Below, piece after piece: positions 44,526-53,932 of a DNA stretch of 64,000 nt. The stretch spans positions 1 to 64,000 of the forward strand of contig NZ_NNRJ01000051.1 of NCBI RefSeq assembly GCF_002252445.1, in the 5' to 3' direction. The translations under genes and the position numbers were made by a program. Every line of letters starts with the position of its first letter. The stretch's first letter is position 1. The stretch comes from Brucella thiophenivorans (lineage in GTDB: Bacteria; Pseudomonadota; Alphaproteobacteria; Rhizobiales; Rhizobiaceae). A model generated the notes under the pieces. That model was not told the DNA's origin. It ran no database searches and worked only from the letters and a program-made list of their open reading frames with translations.

Positions 44526-45692
44526 TCAAACAGGTAATCTCTGCCTGACCAATGTCGTCCAGTAAGAAGAACCCCATGCAATCACATCATCGTTGAAGTC
44601 ATATTTCGGGTGATGCAGATTGGCACTTGGGCCGTTGCCGATATTGATCATTGCGCCCGGCACTTCATTGAGCATGAAGGCAAAATCTTCGCCGCCAAGT
44701 GTGGCGGGCATATCGCGGGCAACGCGATCTGAACCCGAAACAGCTTCAGCCGCAAGCGCTGCCAGTTCCGTTTCGCGTTCGTGATTGACGGTCACAGGAT
44801 AATTGCGCTGATAATCGAGCGTTGCCTTGGCACCAAAAGCATCTGCAATACCCGCGACCGCGCGGGCCAGTCGTTCTTCGATGTGATTGCGTACTTCTTC
44901 GCGCAACGTGCGTACCGTGCCCGTCAGCTTAATCTTTTGCGGAATGACATTAAACGCGTCACCACCATGAATGGTGGTGATTGAGATGACAGCGGAATCG
45001 AGCGGATCGATGGTGCGTGCGCTCAAAGTCTGAATTGCCTGAATCAGCGCTGCCGTTACAGGAATAGGGTCGATGGTGTGATGCGGGGTGGCGGCATGAC
45101 CGCCAACGCCTTCGATAGTAATATCAAGCACATCAACCGAGCCCATAATCGGGCCGGAATTGATGATGAATTCACCCACCGGCAGGTTCGGACGGTTATG
45201 CATGCCGTAAACTTCGTTGACCGGCCAGCGCTTGAACAGACCGTCATCAATCATCGCCTTGGCACCCGCACCGCCTTCTTCTGCCGGCTGGAAGATCACG
45301 ATGACGGTGCCGTCAAAAGCCCGGCTTTGTGCGAGTTCACGTGCCGCACCTAAAAGCATCGTGGTATGGCCGTCATGGCCGCAGGCATGCATCTTGCCTG
45401 GAATTCTTGAAGCCCATTGAGCGCCAGTTTCCTCAAGGATCGGCAACGCGTCCATGTCCGAGCGAAGAGCAATAGCGCGACCGGATTTGTTGGTTTGTCC
45501 ACGAATGACGCCGACAACACCTGTGCGGCCAATGCCCGTTACGACGTCATCAAGACCTGCGGCGCGCAGAGCTTCAGCGACCTTTTCCGCTGTACGATGC
45601 ACCTCATAGAGCAGTTCCGGGTTTTCATGCAGATCACGGCGGAAGGCAATCAGTTCGTCGAGCTGGTTTGAGGTCCAGTTTTCAACCGGCAT
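44526..45692 (-). CDS. M20-family amidohydrolase (hippurate/N-acyl amino acid hydrolase type)
   Basis: A 388-residue metalloenzyme with the M20D motifs: LRSDMDALPILEETGA, MHACGHDGHTTMLLGAA, FQPAEEGGAGAKAM and MHNRPNLPVG, supplying the metal ligands and the Glu base. A dimerisation domain sits in the middle (about residues 180-300). Family members release an amino acid from an N-acyl or carbamoyl derivative. GGAG eight bases before the ATG fixes the start. It is the last gene of the minus-strand operon, one base after the ATC-hydrolase-like gene, which suggests consecutive steps. Confidence 0.92.
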   Translation of the reverse strand: MPVENWTSNQLDELIAFRRDLHENPELLYEVHRTAEKVAEALRAAGLDDVVTGIGRTGVVGVIRGQTNKSGRAIALRSDMDALPILEETGAQWASRIPGKMHACGHDGHTTMLLGAARELAQSRAFDGTVIVIFQPAEEGGAGAKAMIDDGLFKRWPVNEVYGMHNRPNLPVGEFIINSGPIMGSVDVLDITIEGVGGHAATPHHTIDPIPVTAALIQAIQTLSARTIDPLDSAVISITTIHGGDAFNVIPQKIKLTGTVRTLREEVRNHIEERLARAVAGIADAFGAKATLDYQRNYPVTVNHERETELAALAAEAVSGSDRVARDMPATLGGEDFAFMLNEVPGAMINIGNGPSANLHHPKYDFNDDVIAWGSSYWTTLVRQRLPV

Positions 45693-45693
45693 A

Positions 45694-46173
45694 TCAGGCT
45701 CCTTTTTCTTGAGCTTCGAGTTTGTACCGGAAGTCGCAATGGCTTGCGCCCTTCATGATGGTTTGTGTGCGTTCGAGTTTCATTTCCGGGTTGTAGCCAA
45801 TGCAGAAATCGCCATCTCGATTGCAAGAAAGCAAATGGCCGATATGTCCCAATCCCATGTCGCGATACATTTCCGAATAGCGGCAGCGCTTTACATTGAA
45901 ATCGAAATGATCACTGCCTTGCGACAGAACTTCGATTTCCAGCGCATTGTCTTTGGTCCAGAGCGGCAGAATATCGGCAAAGTCTTGAAGGTCCGGTGTG
46001 CGGCCCAGTTCTTCCGCAAAATTGCGCCCCTGTTCAATCGCAGAGCGCGTTACCGCTTCGCCGATGGCTGCCTGAGCTTCTTCCTCGCCTGACCGCTCGC
46101 GAAGAACCTCATAGACATTTTTGAGAACAAGCGCCTCAATGCGGCGACGTTCGAGAATTGGCATCTGATTCAT
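45694..46173 (-). CDS. L-2-amino-thiazoline-4-carboxylic acid hydrolase family protein
   Basis: A 159-residue protein matching the ATC hydrolase family in its C-terminal half: RCRYSEMYRDMGLGHIGHLLSCNRDGDFCIGYNPEMKLERTQTIM is its hallmark region (about residues 96-141), ending with GASHCDFRYK. In Pseudomonas, L-ATC hydrolase opens the thiazoline ring to a carbamoyl-cysteine that a second amidohydrolase turns into cysteine. Here an M20 amidohydrolase gene follows one base later, the same logic. Many members of the family have unknown substrates, so the compound is unproven. Confidence 0.82.
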   Translation of the reverse strand: MNQMPILERRRIEALVLKNVYEVLRERSGEEEAQAAIGEAVTRSAIEQGRNFAEELGRTPDLQDFADILPLWTKDNALEIEVLSQGSDHFDFNVKRCRYSEMYRDMGLGHIGHLLSCNRDGDFCIGYNPEMKLERTQTIMKGASHCDFRYKLEAQEKGA

Positions 46174-46209
46174 GGATCTACCTTTCGCATGAATGTTATA
46201 TAGTTTCGC

Positions 46210-47529
46210 TTATAAATTTGGCTCTGCCATATCCTTACGCCGCAACCAGGCAAGATAAAATGGCGCAATCTTCCGCGCTATTTTGTGGAAGGGCAAAGGG
46301 GCAGGCTCGGAAATCGGCAGTGCGAGTTCCTGCAATGGCTCTCCCTCCAGCGCACGTGCAAATTCACGTCCCAGTGCCGTTCCAAGTGCCACGCCGCGCC
46401 CATTACATCCGATCCATGCCCAGCCATTGTTGCCAAGCTGATGCATGCGCGGGAAGCGATCCCAAGTCATGCCGATATAGCCGCTCCAGACATGGGTGAT
46501 TTCGGGCTCACCCATGGCAGGAAAAGCTTCGGCCATGTTGCGGGCGGCCTTTTGCTTAACGCGTTCAGCAACATTATAGTCGCCCATGACAACGCCGCCG
46601 GTGATGAGCCGGTTTCGCGCATCATAGCGGAAAAAGCGAAGATCGCCGCGCGTGTCGGACACAGCCTGACGTCCCGGTAGGATCGTTGCACGCAGATTAT
46701 CGCTCAGGGGAGCTGTCGACATCTGCCATGCCAGAACCGGCACGATGGAGCGTGCAAGACGCGGCGCGAGGCTTTCACGCAACTCGCCCGTATAGGCATT
46801 GGTGGCGAGAAGAAAGCCTTTGGCGCGAACTGTTGCATTGCCAGCGCGTACTTCCCAATGATCGCCTTTTCGTTCAAAAGATGTGACCGGGCTTTGTTCA
46901 TGGATGATTGCGCCATGTGTTTCCGCGGCTTTGGCAAGACCGCGTGCGAGAGCAAGCGGATTGATATGCCCCCCCGTCGGGTTGAACATGCCACCATACC
47001 AGAAATCGCTGCCCAAAAGCTTTGATGTCGAGGCGCTATCGAAATATTCCGCCGGAAAGCCAAAACGCTTCCACGCATCGACGCGCGATTGCGACAGTTT
47101 TATACGGCCCGGTGAATGCGCAGGCTGGAACCATCCGGTCTGCTCGGCTTCCGCATCTATTTTCTCGTCGCGAACGATAGAAAAAAGAATGTCGGCGCTG
47201 TTACCGATGAGCTTTGCAAAACGTGTGCCCGCATCGCCATAACGGGCTGCAATGGCGTCCGGTTCTGCCGCAGTCATTGTCGGGATGACCTGTCCATTGT
47301 TGCGCCCCGATGCGCCCCAGCCAACAGCTTTGGCTTCCAGAAGGATCACGCGCTTGCCGCGTTTGGCAAGTTGGAGTGCTGCCGATAATCCCGTGAAGCC
47401 ACCACCTACAATGACAAAATCCGTCTCAGTATCGGCAGTGAGTGGCGCAGAAGGTTTGCGCTCAGGCGCGGTTGCAGCCCAGATGGAGGGAGGGAAGCTG
47501 ATATTTTCCATTGTATCCTGCACCTTCAT
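46210..47529 (-). CDS. FAD-dependent amino-acid/amine oxidoreductase (DAO family)
   Basis: A 439-residue flavoenzyme with the N-terminal dinucleotide-binding motif VIVGGGFTGLSAALQLAKRGKRVILLEA and the following GWGASGRNNGQVIP, typical of the DadA/PuuB (gamma-glutamylputrescine oxidase) group; the C-terminal GYIGMTWDRFPRMHQLG and NGRGVALGTALGREFA close the FAD site. It oxidises a C-N bond of an amine or amino acid in the cytoplasm. The ATG at 47529 overlaps the transporter ATPase stop; ATG 47511 is an alternative. It belongs to the same operon as the peptide-type importer. Confidence 0.9.
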   Translation of the reverse strand: MKVQDTMENISFPPSIWAATAPERKPSAPLTADTETDFVIVGGGFTGLSAALQLAKRGKRVILLEAKAVGWGASGRNNGQVIPTMTAAEPDAIAARYGDAGTRFAKLIGNSADILFSIVRDEKIDAEAEQTGWFQPAHSPGRIKLSQSRVDAWKRFGFPAEYFDSASTSKLLGSDFWYGGMFNPTGGHINPLALARGLAKAAETHGAIIHEQSPVTSFERKGDHWEVRAGNATVRAKGFLLATNAYTGELRESLAPRLARSIVPVLAWQMSTAPLSDNLRATILPGRQAVSDTRGDLRFFRYDARNRLITGGVVMGDYNVAERVKQKAARNMAEAFPAMGEPEITHVWSGYIGMTWDRFPRMHQLGNNGWAWIGCNGRGVALGTALGREFARALEGEPLQELALPISEPAPLPFHKIARKIAPFYLAWLRRKDMAEPNL

Positions 47530-49166
47530 TCTGCGCTGTCAAAGCGCGGCGGCGTCCAGCTTTTGCCGGGGATAGAGGCAAGAAGGCGCTGTGTATATTC
47601 ATGTTGCGGGTTGGCGAAAACTTCCGCTGTCGGACCGGTTTCAGCGATTTCACCTTTCGACATCACGATGATGCGGTCGCATAATTGGGATGCAACGCGC
47701 AGATCATGAGTTACGAAAAGCAGCGACAGATTAAGCCGTTCGCGCAGATCGGCGAGAAGCCGCAAGACCTGAGCCTGAACCGAGACGTCCAGTGCGGAAA
47801 CCGGCTCGTCAGCCACGATAATGCGTGGCTCCAGCGCCAATGCGCGTGCGATGCCGATGCGCTGACGTTGTCCGCCGGAGAACTCATGTGGGAAACGATC
47901 AGCTGCCGCTGGCGAAAGCTCGACCAATTCAAGCAGTTCGCGTGCTTTCGCATGCGCCTGTTTCTTTGGCATGCCATGGACGATTGGTCCCTGTGCAATC
48001 AGATCGATGACGCGGCGGCGCGGATTGAGTGATGCCATTGGATCCTGAAACACCATCTGAATATTCTTGCGCATGGCACGGACTTCGCGCGGGCTTGCAC
48101 TGAGGAAATCTCGGCCATTCAGATCGACTTTCCCACTGTCCGCTTCGAGGAGCCGTGTGACGATGCGTGAGACGGTGGTCTTGCCAGAACCGCTTTCCCC
48201 AACGACACCAAGCGTTTCGCCTTGTCGAAGTTCAAAGGACAGGTCTTTCACGGCAGGCACTGCACTGCGCTTACCGCCAAGAATGCCTCCGCGTGCCCTA
48301 AATGTCTTTGACAAGGCATCCGCTTTAAGCACGATGGGCTGAATGTTGTCGGATATTCTGGTTGCAGGTGGGGTGAGTGCGGGAACCGCTGCGATAAGCG
48401 CTTTTGTATAGGGATGCTGCGGATTGTTGAGTACGTCCTTAGCCGGACCTTCTTCAACAAGTTCGCCAAGCCTGAGCACAGCAACACGATCGGCAATCTC
48501 TGCCACTACACCAAAATCATGGGTGATGAACAAGATGCCGGTGCTGTGTTCGCGTTGCAGATCGCGGATAAGCTTGAGAATCTGTGCCTGCGTGGTCACA
48601 TCAAGCGCAGTTGTCGGCTCGTCTGCAATCAGAAGGCGCGGCTTGAGGATCAGCGCCATGGCGATCATCACGCGCTGGCGCTGCCCGCCGGAAATCTGGT
48701 GCGGATAGGCATTATAGGCCGATTGCGGATCAGGAATTTTTACTTCGCGCAAAATTTCCATAACCGATGCGCGGCGCTCTTTACGGCCAAGCTTTGTATG
48801 TAGCCGCAGCACTTCATCAATCTGCCAGCCGACTGTCTTCTGCGGATTAAGTGCGGTCATCGGCTCCTGAAAGATCATACCGATGCGGTTGCCGCGCAAG
48901 GCCTTCATTTCCTTTTCGCTAAGCGAATAAAGATCGGTGCCTTCAAGCAGGACAGTGCCATTGGTAACGCGCACATGTGGTTCGGGCAGAAGGCGCATGA
49001 TCGCACCTGCCGACAGCGACTTGCCAGAACCGCTCTCGCCCACGAGGCAGACAATCTCACCCGGATTGACGGTTAATGTCAGATCCTGCAAGGCAAATGG
49101 ACGATCAGCACCGTCTGGAAGCGCTATTTGCAGATTTTTGATTTCAAGAACCGGGCTGGCTGTCAT
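47526..49166 (-). CDS. Fused double-ATPase of a peptide-type ABC importer (GsiA/YejF-like)
   Basis: A 546-residue protein with two complete nucleotide-binding domains. Domain 1 has [28 protein letters not shown] and [12 protein letters not shown]; domain 2 has [27 protein letters not shown] and [12 protein letters not shown], and each is followed by the oligopeptide-type C-terminal stretch ([30 protein letters not shown]). It energises import by the two permeases. It overlaps the flanking genes by four bases on each side. Confidence 0.95.
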   Translation of the reverse strand: MTASPVLEIKNLQIALPDGADRPFALQDLTLTVNPGEIVCLVGESGSGKSLSAGAIMRLLPEPHVRVTNGTVLLEGTDLYSLSEKEMKALRGNRIGMIFQEPMTALNPQKTVGWQIDEVLRLHTKLGRKERRASVMEILREVKIPDPQSAYNAYPHQISGGQRQRVMIAMALILKPRLLIADEPTTALDVTTQAQILKLIRDLQREHSTGILFITHDFGVVAEIADRVAVLRLGELVEEGPAKDVLNNPQHPYTKALIAAVPALTPPATRISDNIQPIVLKADALSKTFRARGGILGGKRSAVPAVKDLSFELRQGETLGVVGESGSGKTTVSRIVTRLLEADSGKVDLNGRDFLSASPREVRAMRKNIQMVFQDPMASLNPRRRVIDLIAQGPIVHGMPKKQAHAKARELLELVELSPAAADRFPHEFSGGQRQRIGIARALALEPRIIVADEPVSALDVSVQAQVLRLLADLRERLNLSLLFVTHDLRVASQLCDRIIVMSKGEIAETGPTAEVFANPQHEYTQRLLASIPGKSWTPPRFDSAE

Positions 49167-50038
49167 TTTTTCTGCCTCGGATTAAGCGCATCGTTCAGTC
49201 CCTCGCCAAGCAAGCTGAAAGAGAGAACGGTGAGCAGAATGGCAATGCCGGGAATGACCGAGCAGAACCAGTCGGTGCGCAGCACGGCACGGCCCTGGCC
49301 GATCATGTTTCCCCAGCTTGCATAATTGGGATCACCAAGACCAAGAAATGCCAGTGCGCTTTCCATCAGAATGGCGGTTGCCATCACAACGGATGCAAAT
49401 ACGATCACTGGAGGCAATGCATTGGGTAGAATTTCGCGGAAAATGATCGACACATTGCCGATGCCCAGATTACGTGCGGCATCGACGAATTCACGTTTGC
49501 GAAGGGCCAGAAATTCGGCGCGCACCATACGTGCAGGCGCAGTCCACGAAACAATACCGATGCAGATGATGATATTTTCGATGGATGAGCCGAAGATGGC
49601 GACCAGCGCCAGCAACAGCACGAAGCTTGGAACTGTCTGGAAGGCTTCGGTGACGCGCATCAACACATCATCAACCCACCCGCCATAATAGCCGGCAAAT
49701 GCGCCAATCAGCACGCCGATGAAGATCGATATGAGTGTCGCCACCACACCGATCAGCAATGAAATACGCGCACCGTGAAAAATACCGGACATGATGTCAC
49801 GACCAAGCTGATCAGTGCCAAGCGGCGTTGTCATATTCACGAACGGCCAGACAAGCGGATCCCCGGCACGGCGCAGCGGATCGCCGGGCGTGATCACGTC
49901 AGCAAAAACTGCAATCAGCACAATGAGAATGAAAAGCGCAAGACCAAGCACAGCGGCGCGGTTGCGTTTAAATCTTCGCCAGAGAACTCTTGCGCGAGAG
50001 GCTTGCGGGCGCGGGAGAGACAAATCCTGTGATGTCAT
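49163..50038 (-). CDS. Peptide-type ABC importer permease, DppC family
   Basis: A 291-residue inner-membrane permease with the DppC N-terminus (RRFKRNRAAVLGLALFILIVLIAVF), the phrase PLGTDQLGRDIMSGIFHGARISLLIG, and the EAA loop EFVDAARNLGIGNVSIIFREILPNALP. It overlaps the ATPase gene and the preceding permease gene by four bases each. Confidence 0.93.
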   Translation of the reverse strand: MTSQDLSLPRPQASRARVLWRRFKRNRAAVLGLALFILIVLIAVFADVITPGDPLRRAGDPLVWPFVNMTTPLGTDQLGRDIMSGIFHGARISLLIGVVATLISIFIGVLIGAFAGYYGGWVDDVLMRVTEAFQTVPSFVLLLALVAIFGSSIENIIICIGIVSWTAPARMVRAEFLALRKREFVDAARNLGIGNVSIIFREILPNALPPVIVFASVVMATAILMESALAFLGLGDPNYASWGNMIGQGRAVLRTDWFCSVIPGIAILLTVLSFSLLGEGLNDALNPRQKK

Positions 50039-51018
50039 GACAATTCGATCCTGGAATCAAGCCGCGCATAGATAAGATCGGTGATGAAATTGACGATTAT
50101 CACAAGGACGGAGCAAAGAAAGATAATGCCCATCAATGTATTGATGTCGCGCTTTATCACCGACATATAGGCAAGCTGGCCAAGCCCCGGCAGGGAGAAG
50201 ATTGTCTCGATGACTACGGAACCGCCGAGCACTGTCGAGAATTGAAGTCCCAGCAGTGTAACAACCGGCAACAGCGCATTGCGTATGATATGGTGGAACA
50301 TAAGGCGAGCGCCGCTGGCACCCTTTGCGCGCGCGGTCCGTATATAATCAAGGTCTTCGACTTCCAGAACGCTGGTGCGCATCAGGCGCATATAAAATGC
50401 CAGATAAATCAGTGCGAGTGCCGTAGTTGGCATGATGAGGTGTATCGCAATATCGACCACATTATCCCAGCCGGAGTAAAAAGCACCCAGCGTTTTCAAC
50501 CCGCCAACAGGAAGCCATCCGAGCTTGACGGAGAACACCAACATCAGAAGCAGGCTGAAGAAAAAACTCGGCATCGCATAGAAAATAAGGCCCAGTGTCG
50601 AGATTGCATTATCGGTCAATGTATAGGCGCGACGAGCGGCAATCGCACCCAATGCAACGCCGAAAATAAATGCCACCGAGAGAGAGGAAACCATCAGCAG
50701 CAGCGTTGGCACCAGACGGTTCATCAGCACATCCCATACGGGTAGCTCATAAACATAGGACCAGCCGAAATCGAGTTGTAAAATTTTGCTCATATAGAGA
50801 AGTAACTGCATCCAGACCGGCTGATCCAGACCGTATTCAGCACGCAGATTGGCAACGAACTGTGGATCGGCACCGCCCATATCGCCCACAAGAGCGTCAA
50901 CAGTATCGCCAGGGGCGAGCTTTATAATCAGAAACGACCCGATCATGATCAGAAGTATGACGGGGATCGCCTGCAAAATGCGCCGCAGCGCAAAACTCAA
51001 AAGGGGAGGCAAGGGCAT
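50035..51018 (-). CDS. Peptide-type ABC importer permease, DppB family
   Basis: A 327-residue permease with six segments. The N-terminus (LRRILQAIPVILLIMIGSFLIIKLAPGD) and the EAA-loop DYIRTARAKGASGARLMFHHIIRNALLPVVTLLG are typical of DppB. The binding-protein gene lies 72 bases upstream, separated by a stable hairpin, while the other permease overlaps by four bases downstream. Confidence 0.93.
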   Translation of the reverse strand: MPLPPLLSFALRRILQAIPVILLIMIGSFLIIKLAPGDTVDALVGDMGGADPQFVANLRAEYGLDQPVWMQLLLYMSKILQLDFGWSYVYELPVWDVLMNRLVPTLLLMVSSLSVAFIFGVALGAIAARRAYTLTDNAISTLGLIFYAMPSFFFSLLLMLVFSVKLGWLPVGGLKTLGAFYSGWDNVVDIAIHLIMPTTALALIYLAFYMRLMRTSVLEVEDLDYIRTARAKGASGARLMFHHIIRNALLPVVTLLGLQFSTVLGGSVVIETIFSLPGLGQLAYMSVIKRDINTLMGIIFLCSVLVIIVNFITDLIYARLDSRIELS

Positions 51019-51046
51019 GGCGGAGCATCCGATGGAATATTATAGG

Positions 51047-51080
51047 CAATACCGCCGATGGAATCCCATCGACGGTATTG
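51047..51080. promoter_or_regulatory. Stable intercistronic hairpin between binding-protein and permease genes
   Basis: CAATACCG (51047-51054) pairs with CGGTATTG (51073-51080), and CGATGG (51056-51061) with CCATCG (51066-51071), around a four-base loop. On the minus-strand transcript no T run follows, so it is better read as an mRNA-protecting stem at the 3' end of the binding-protein message than as a terminator. Confidence 0.65.
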
Positions 51081-51090
51081 TTTTCTCAGT

Positions 51091-52677
51091 TTATTGATCA
51101 ATCCACAGATCGTACCAGCTTGAAGAATCCCAACGCGGTGTGTTGTGGTGGTTCTTCAGAGCCTTGTTGGTTACGCCGATGAACGGATGCTCGATGGCGA
51201 AAATAACCGGAAGGTCCTTCATTTCAAGCTGCTGAATCTGATGGTAAAGCTCAGCGCGCTTGGCAGGGTCTAGCTCGGTTGCAGCCTGATCGATCAGACT
51301 ATCCATTTCGTCAGATTTGTAATCGAACTGGTTCGACCATGCAGTTCCGACAGGAGCGCCGGAGCGCAACCAGACAGTGGTCGAGACAGCCGGATCTGAA
51401 CGGAACTGGTGCCAGCCGCTGGCGGTATCGAAATCATGATCGCGATAGACGCCATTGAGGAAGCCCGGCGCATCATTGGTGATGAGCTGAACATCAATGC
51501 CCACTTCCTTCATGGCCTGCGCATAATATTCAGACCAGAGCTGGGTATATTCGCCCCACGGTGCTGGACGATGGCGCAGCTTGAAACGGACGCCGTCGGG
51601 TCCTGCTGGATAGCCAGCTTCATCAAGAAGCTGCTTCGCCTTTTCGACGTCATACGGATAGGTCTGAACCTGATCGGTGTAATTTGCGCCGCCCGAACTT
51701 GGGATCGGGCCACGGCCCGGCTTGGCATAGCCGCGCATGATCGACTGGATCGCAAAATCGATGTCGAGGGCATGGTAGATCGCCTGACGAACTTTCAGAT
51801 TTGCAAGGATCGGATTGCGTAGATTGAACTCAACGGTCGAGTGAGCGACGTTGTTTTCAAAGCCCTTGGTTCCGGTGTCGAAACGGCCGTCTTTTGCAAG
51901 GCGCTCGGTATCCGACATGGAAATGCCGTTGAAAGCGGTTTCCATGACTTCGCCGGATTCAAGTGCTGCCGCTGCTGCTGCCTTATCAGGCATGAAACGC
52001 CAGATTACGCGATCAAGATATGGATATTCCTTGCCGCGCCAGTAATCGTCATTGCGCTGCGCAATGATGTGCTGTCCGCGCTCATATTCAACGAATTTGA
52101 ACGGACCAGTGCCGACAGGTGCAGAGTTATACTTGTTCTTGAGGATGTCGGTGCCTTCATAAAGATGCTTGGCTACCGGATGGCCAAGATCAGGCATGGC
52201 AGCGACCAGAAGATCGAGCGGCATCGGCTTTGAATAGCGGAAAACAGCGGTGTGTGGGTCTGTGCAATCGACCGCCTCCAGGTTGGCCTGTAACGTTGTC
52301 GAATAGTTCAGCAGCTTCTTCCACAGGTTCATTGCGCTGAACGAAACGTCTTCGCAAGTGAATGGCTCTCCATCATGCCAGCGTACATTTTCGCGCAGCT
52401 TGAAGGTGATTTCCTTGCCATCTTCCGATGAAGTCCAGCTCGTCGCCAGCACAGGCACATAGCCTTCATATGTGCGGTCGATCAATGGTTCCATGATGCG
52501 GCCAGTGATCTGATAAATGCCTGTGGAGGCACGCAAGGCCGGATTAAGGATACCCTGCTCGGTATTCATATGGACGATGACTGTGCCGCCGCGTTTTACT
52601 TCTTCGGCATGGGAGGGTGCCGTTGCGAGTGAAAAAGCAGCGAGAAACAGGCCAAGGCCAGCTTTCCTGATATGCAT
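51091..52677 (-). CDS. Solute-binding protein of a peptide-type ABC importer
   Basis: A 528-residue periplasmic family-5 binding protein. The signal peptide is KAGLGLFLAAFSLATAPSHAEE. The fold is shown by LATSWTSSEDGKEITFKLRENVRWHDGEPFTCEDVSFS and APVGTGPFKFVEYERGQHIIAQRNDDYW. AGGGGAAC before ATG 52677 fixes the start; the frame is open 24 codons earlier without support. It opens a seven-gene minus-strand run ending with the M20 enzyme. The ligand may be a peptide, or a thiazoline- or acyl-amino-acid-type compound. Confidence 0.92.
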   Translation of the reverse strand: MHIRKAGLGLFLAAFSLATAPSHAEEVKRGGTVIVHMNTEQGILNPALRASTGIYQITGRIMEPLIDRTYEGYVPVLATSWTSSEDGKEITFKLRENVRWHDGEPFTCEDVSFSAMNLWKKLLNYSTTLQANLEAVDCTDPHTAVFRYSKPMPLDLLVAAMPDLGHPVAKHLYEGTDILKNKYNSAPVGTGPFKFVEYERGQHIIAQRNDDYWRGKEYPYLDRVIWRFMPDKAAAAAALESGEVMETAFNGISMSDTERLAKDGRFDTGTKGFENNVAHSTVEFNLRNPILANLKVRQAIYHALDIDFAIQSIMRGYAKPGRGPIPSSGGANYTDQVQTYPYDVEKAKQLLDEAGYPAGPDGVRFKLRHRPAPWGEYTQLWSEYYAQAMKEVGIDVQLITNDAPGFLNGVYRDHDFDTASGWHQFRSDPAVSTTVWLRSGAPVGTAWSNQFDYKSDEMDSLIDQAATELDPAKRAELYHQIQQLEMKDLPVIFAIEHPFIGVTNKALKNHHNTPRWDSSSWYDLWIDQ

Positions 52678-53032
52678 TTTATGTTCCCCTAAAGAACGTT
52701 GAGGGAGGGCTTTCCAGCCTCTTTTCCCGCAGGTTCCATTATTGTTCAAGTCCCTGAAAACACTCGAAAATGAGTGAATCCATCCTGAATCTTCTATGCA
52801 AGCACTGTTATGCTAGAATCTATAGAAATAATGTCAATATAAACTAACATTTGTTTTGAAAATGGAAAATTATATCGCAATTTCTGCGTTAATAAGTCTC
52901 AATTTTCTCTGGCAAGGGTTAGGTTCGACTTAAATTTCGTGCCCGTTCATTCTTGACAGAGATCAGGAGTACGTTTTGAAAATATGGAATAGCTGTTGCT
53001 GAAAGATGTCCGTAAAGAAAAGGAAAGCCTGC
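52678..53032. other. Divergent regulatory region between importer operon and VOC gene
   Basis: About 355 AT-rich bases with no supportable gene. They hold a good minus-strand promoter candidate (52810-52837) for the importer operon. The VOC gene promoter must lie on its right side, but no clear pair is seen and no regulator gene is linked. Confidence 0.5.
52810..52837 (-). promoter_or_regulatory. Putative promoter of the minus-strand importer operon
   Basis: On the minus strand TTGACA (52837-52832) and TAGCAT (52815-52810) are 16 bases apart. The -35 box is perfect; the -10 box matches four of six positions. The expected leader to ATG 52677 is about 125 bases. Confidence 0.45.
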
Positions 53033-53890
53033 ATGTCCCATCCTGTCAGAGGTGTTGATCACACCTTCTTGCTTGTTAACAATCTCGAAGAAAGTGCGGA
53101 GCACTATCGCCGCCTTGGCTTTACGCTCAGCCCACGTGGCCTTCACAGCAAGGAAAAAGGCACCGGCAATTATACGATTATGTTCCCGAAGGATTATTTT
53201 GAGCTTCTGGGGATTGTTGCGGAAACAGCTGGTAATCTGCATCAGCGTGAGAAGCTTGCCGCACAAGGTGAGGGGTTGCATGCCATCGCCTGCCGCATCG
53301 ATAGCGCATCACAGGCCAAAGCGGAACTGGCTACCCTGGGCCTTGAGACGGGTGAGGTGGGTTCCTTTTCGCGCCCGGTTCAGTTGCCGAATGGCGGGGA
53401 AGGTGTTGCTGCTTTTGAGACGGCTTCATTCTCCGAGCGCGAAGTGCCGCAAGGCATGGTTTTTATGTGTCAGCATAAGACCCGCGAGACTGTCTGGCTC
53501 CCGGAACTGATCGAACACGAAAACGGTGCAATCGGACTTTCGGCAATAGTCGCAGTTTCTGTTGATGCGGAAGTATCGGCAAAGCGTTTTGCGAAGCTTT
53601 TTGCTGATGCAAAAGCGACGGGCGCAGATGGCGTATGGCGTGTTTATACAGGGCCGGATTCTGCTGATATTCTTGTTTACGATCGCAGCCATGCAGAACA
53701 ACTCTATGGAGCTGCTGTTTTAAATAAAACTTCGATTCAAGCGTTTTCTGGCTTGCGCATCCGGGTTGCTTCGCTCGACAAGGTCTGCGCAGTTCTGAAA
53801 GCCAACAATGTTGCTTATACTGAATCATCAGGCCGCATTATTGTTTCGCCCGATGATGCGAATGGAACAATTCTCGAATTCACAGTTTAA
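53033..53890 (+). CDS. VOC-family (glyoxalase-like) protein
   Basis: A 285-residue protein whose N-terminal half is a vicinal-oxygen-chelate domain of the glyoxalase_3 type: GVDHTFLLVNNLEESAEHYRRLGFTLSPRGLHS, with the metal-ligand positions His near residue 8 and Glu in YFELLGI. The C-terminal half is a diverged second module ending NGTILEFTV. ATG 53033 follows AAGGAAAG; the frame opens nine codons earlier. Divergent placement from the importer operon suggests, but does not show, a common pathway. Confidence 0.85.
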   Translation: MSHPVRGVDHTFLLVNNLEESAEHYRRLGFTLSPRGLHSKEKGTGNYTIMFPKDYFELLGIVAETAGNLHQREKLAAQGEGLHAIACRIDSASQAKAELATLGLETGEVGSFSRPVQLPNGGEGVAAFETASFSEREVPQGMVFMCQHKTRETVWLPELIEHENGAIGLSAIVAVSVDAEVSAKRFAKLFADAKATGADGVWRVYTGPDSADILVYDRSHAEQLYGAAVLNKTSIQAFSGLRIRVASLDKVCAVLKANNVAYTESSGRIIVSPDDANGTILEFTV

Positions 53891-53899
53891 GCCAATTCG

Positions 53900-53932
53900 G
53901 CGCCGGTTTGATACAATCAGATCGGCGCTTTG
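53900..53932 (+). terminator. Weak terminator between convergent VOC and glsA genes
   Basis: GCGCCG (53900-53905) pairs with CGGCGC (53923-53928), then TTTGA. The right arm lies in the end of glsA. The sequence 'aatcagatcggcgct' also resembles a fragment of the dispersed repeat. Confidence 0.35.
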
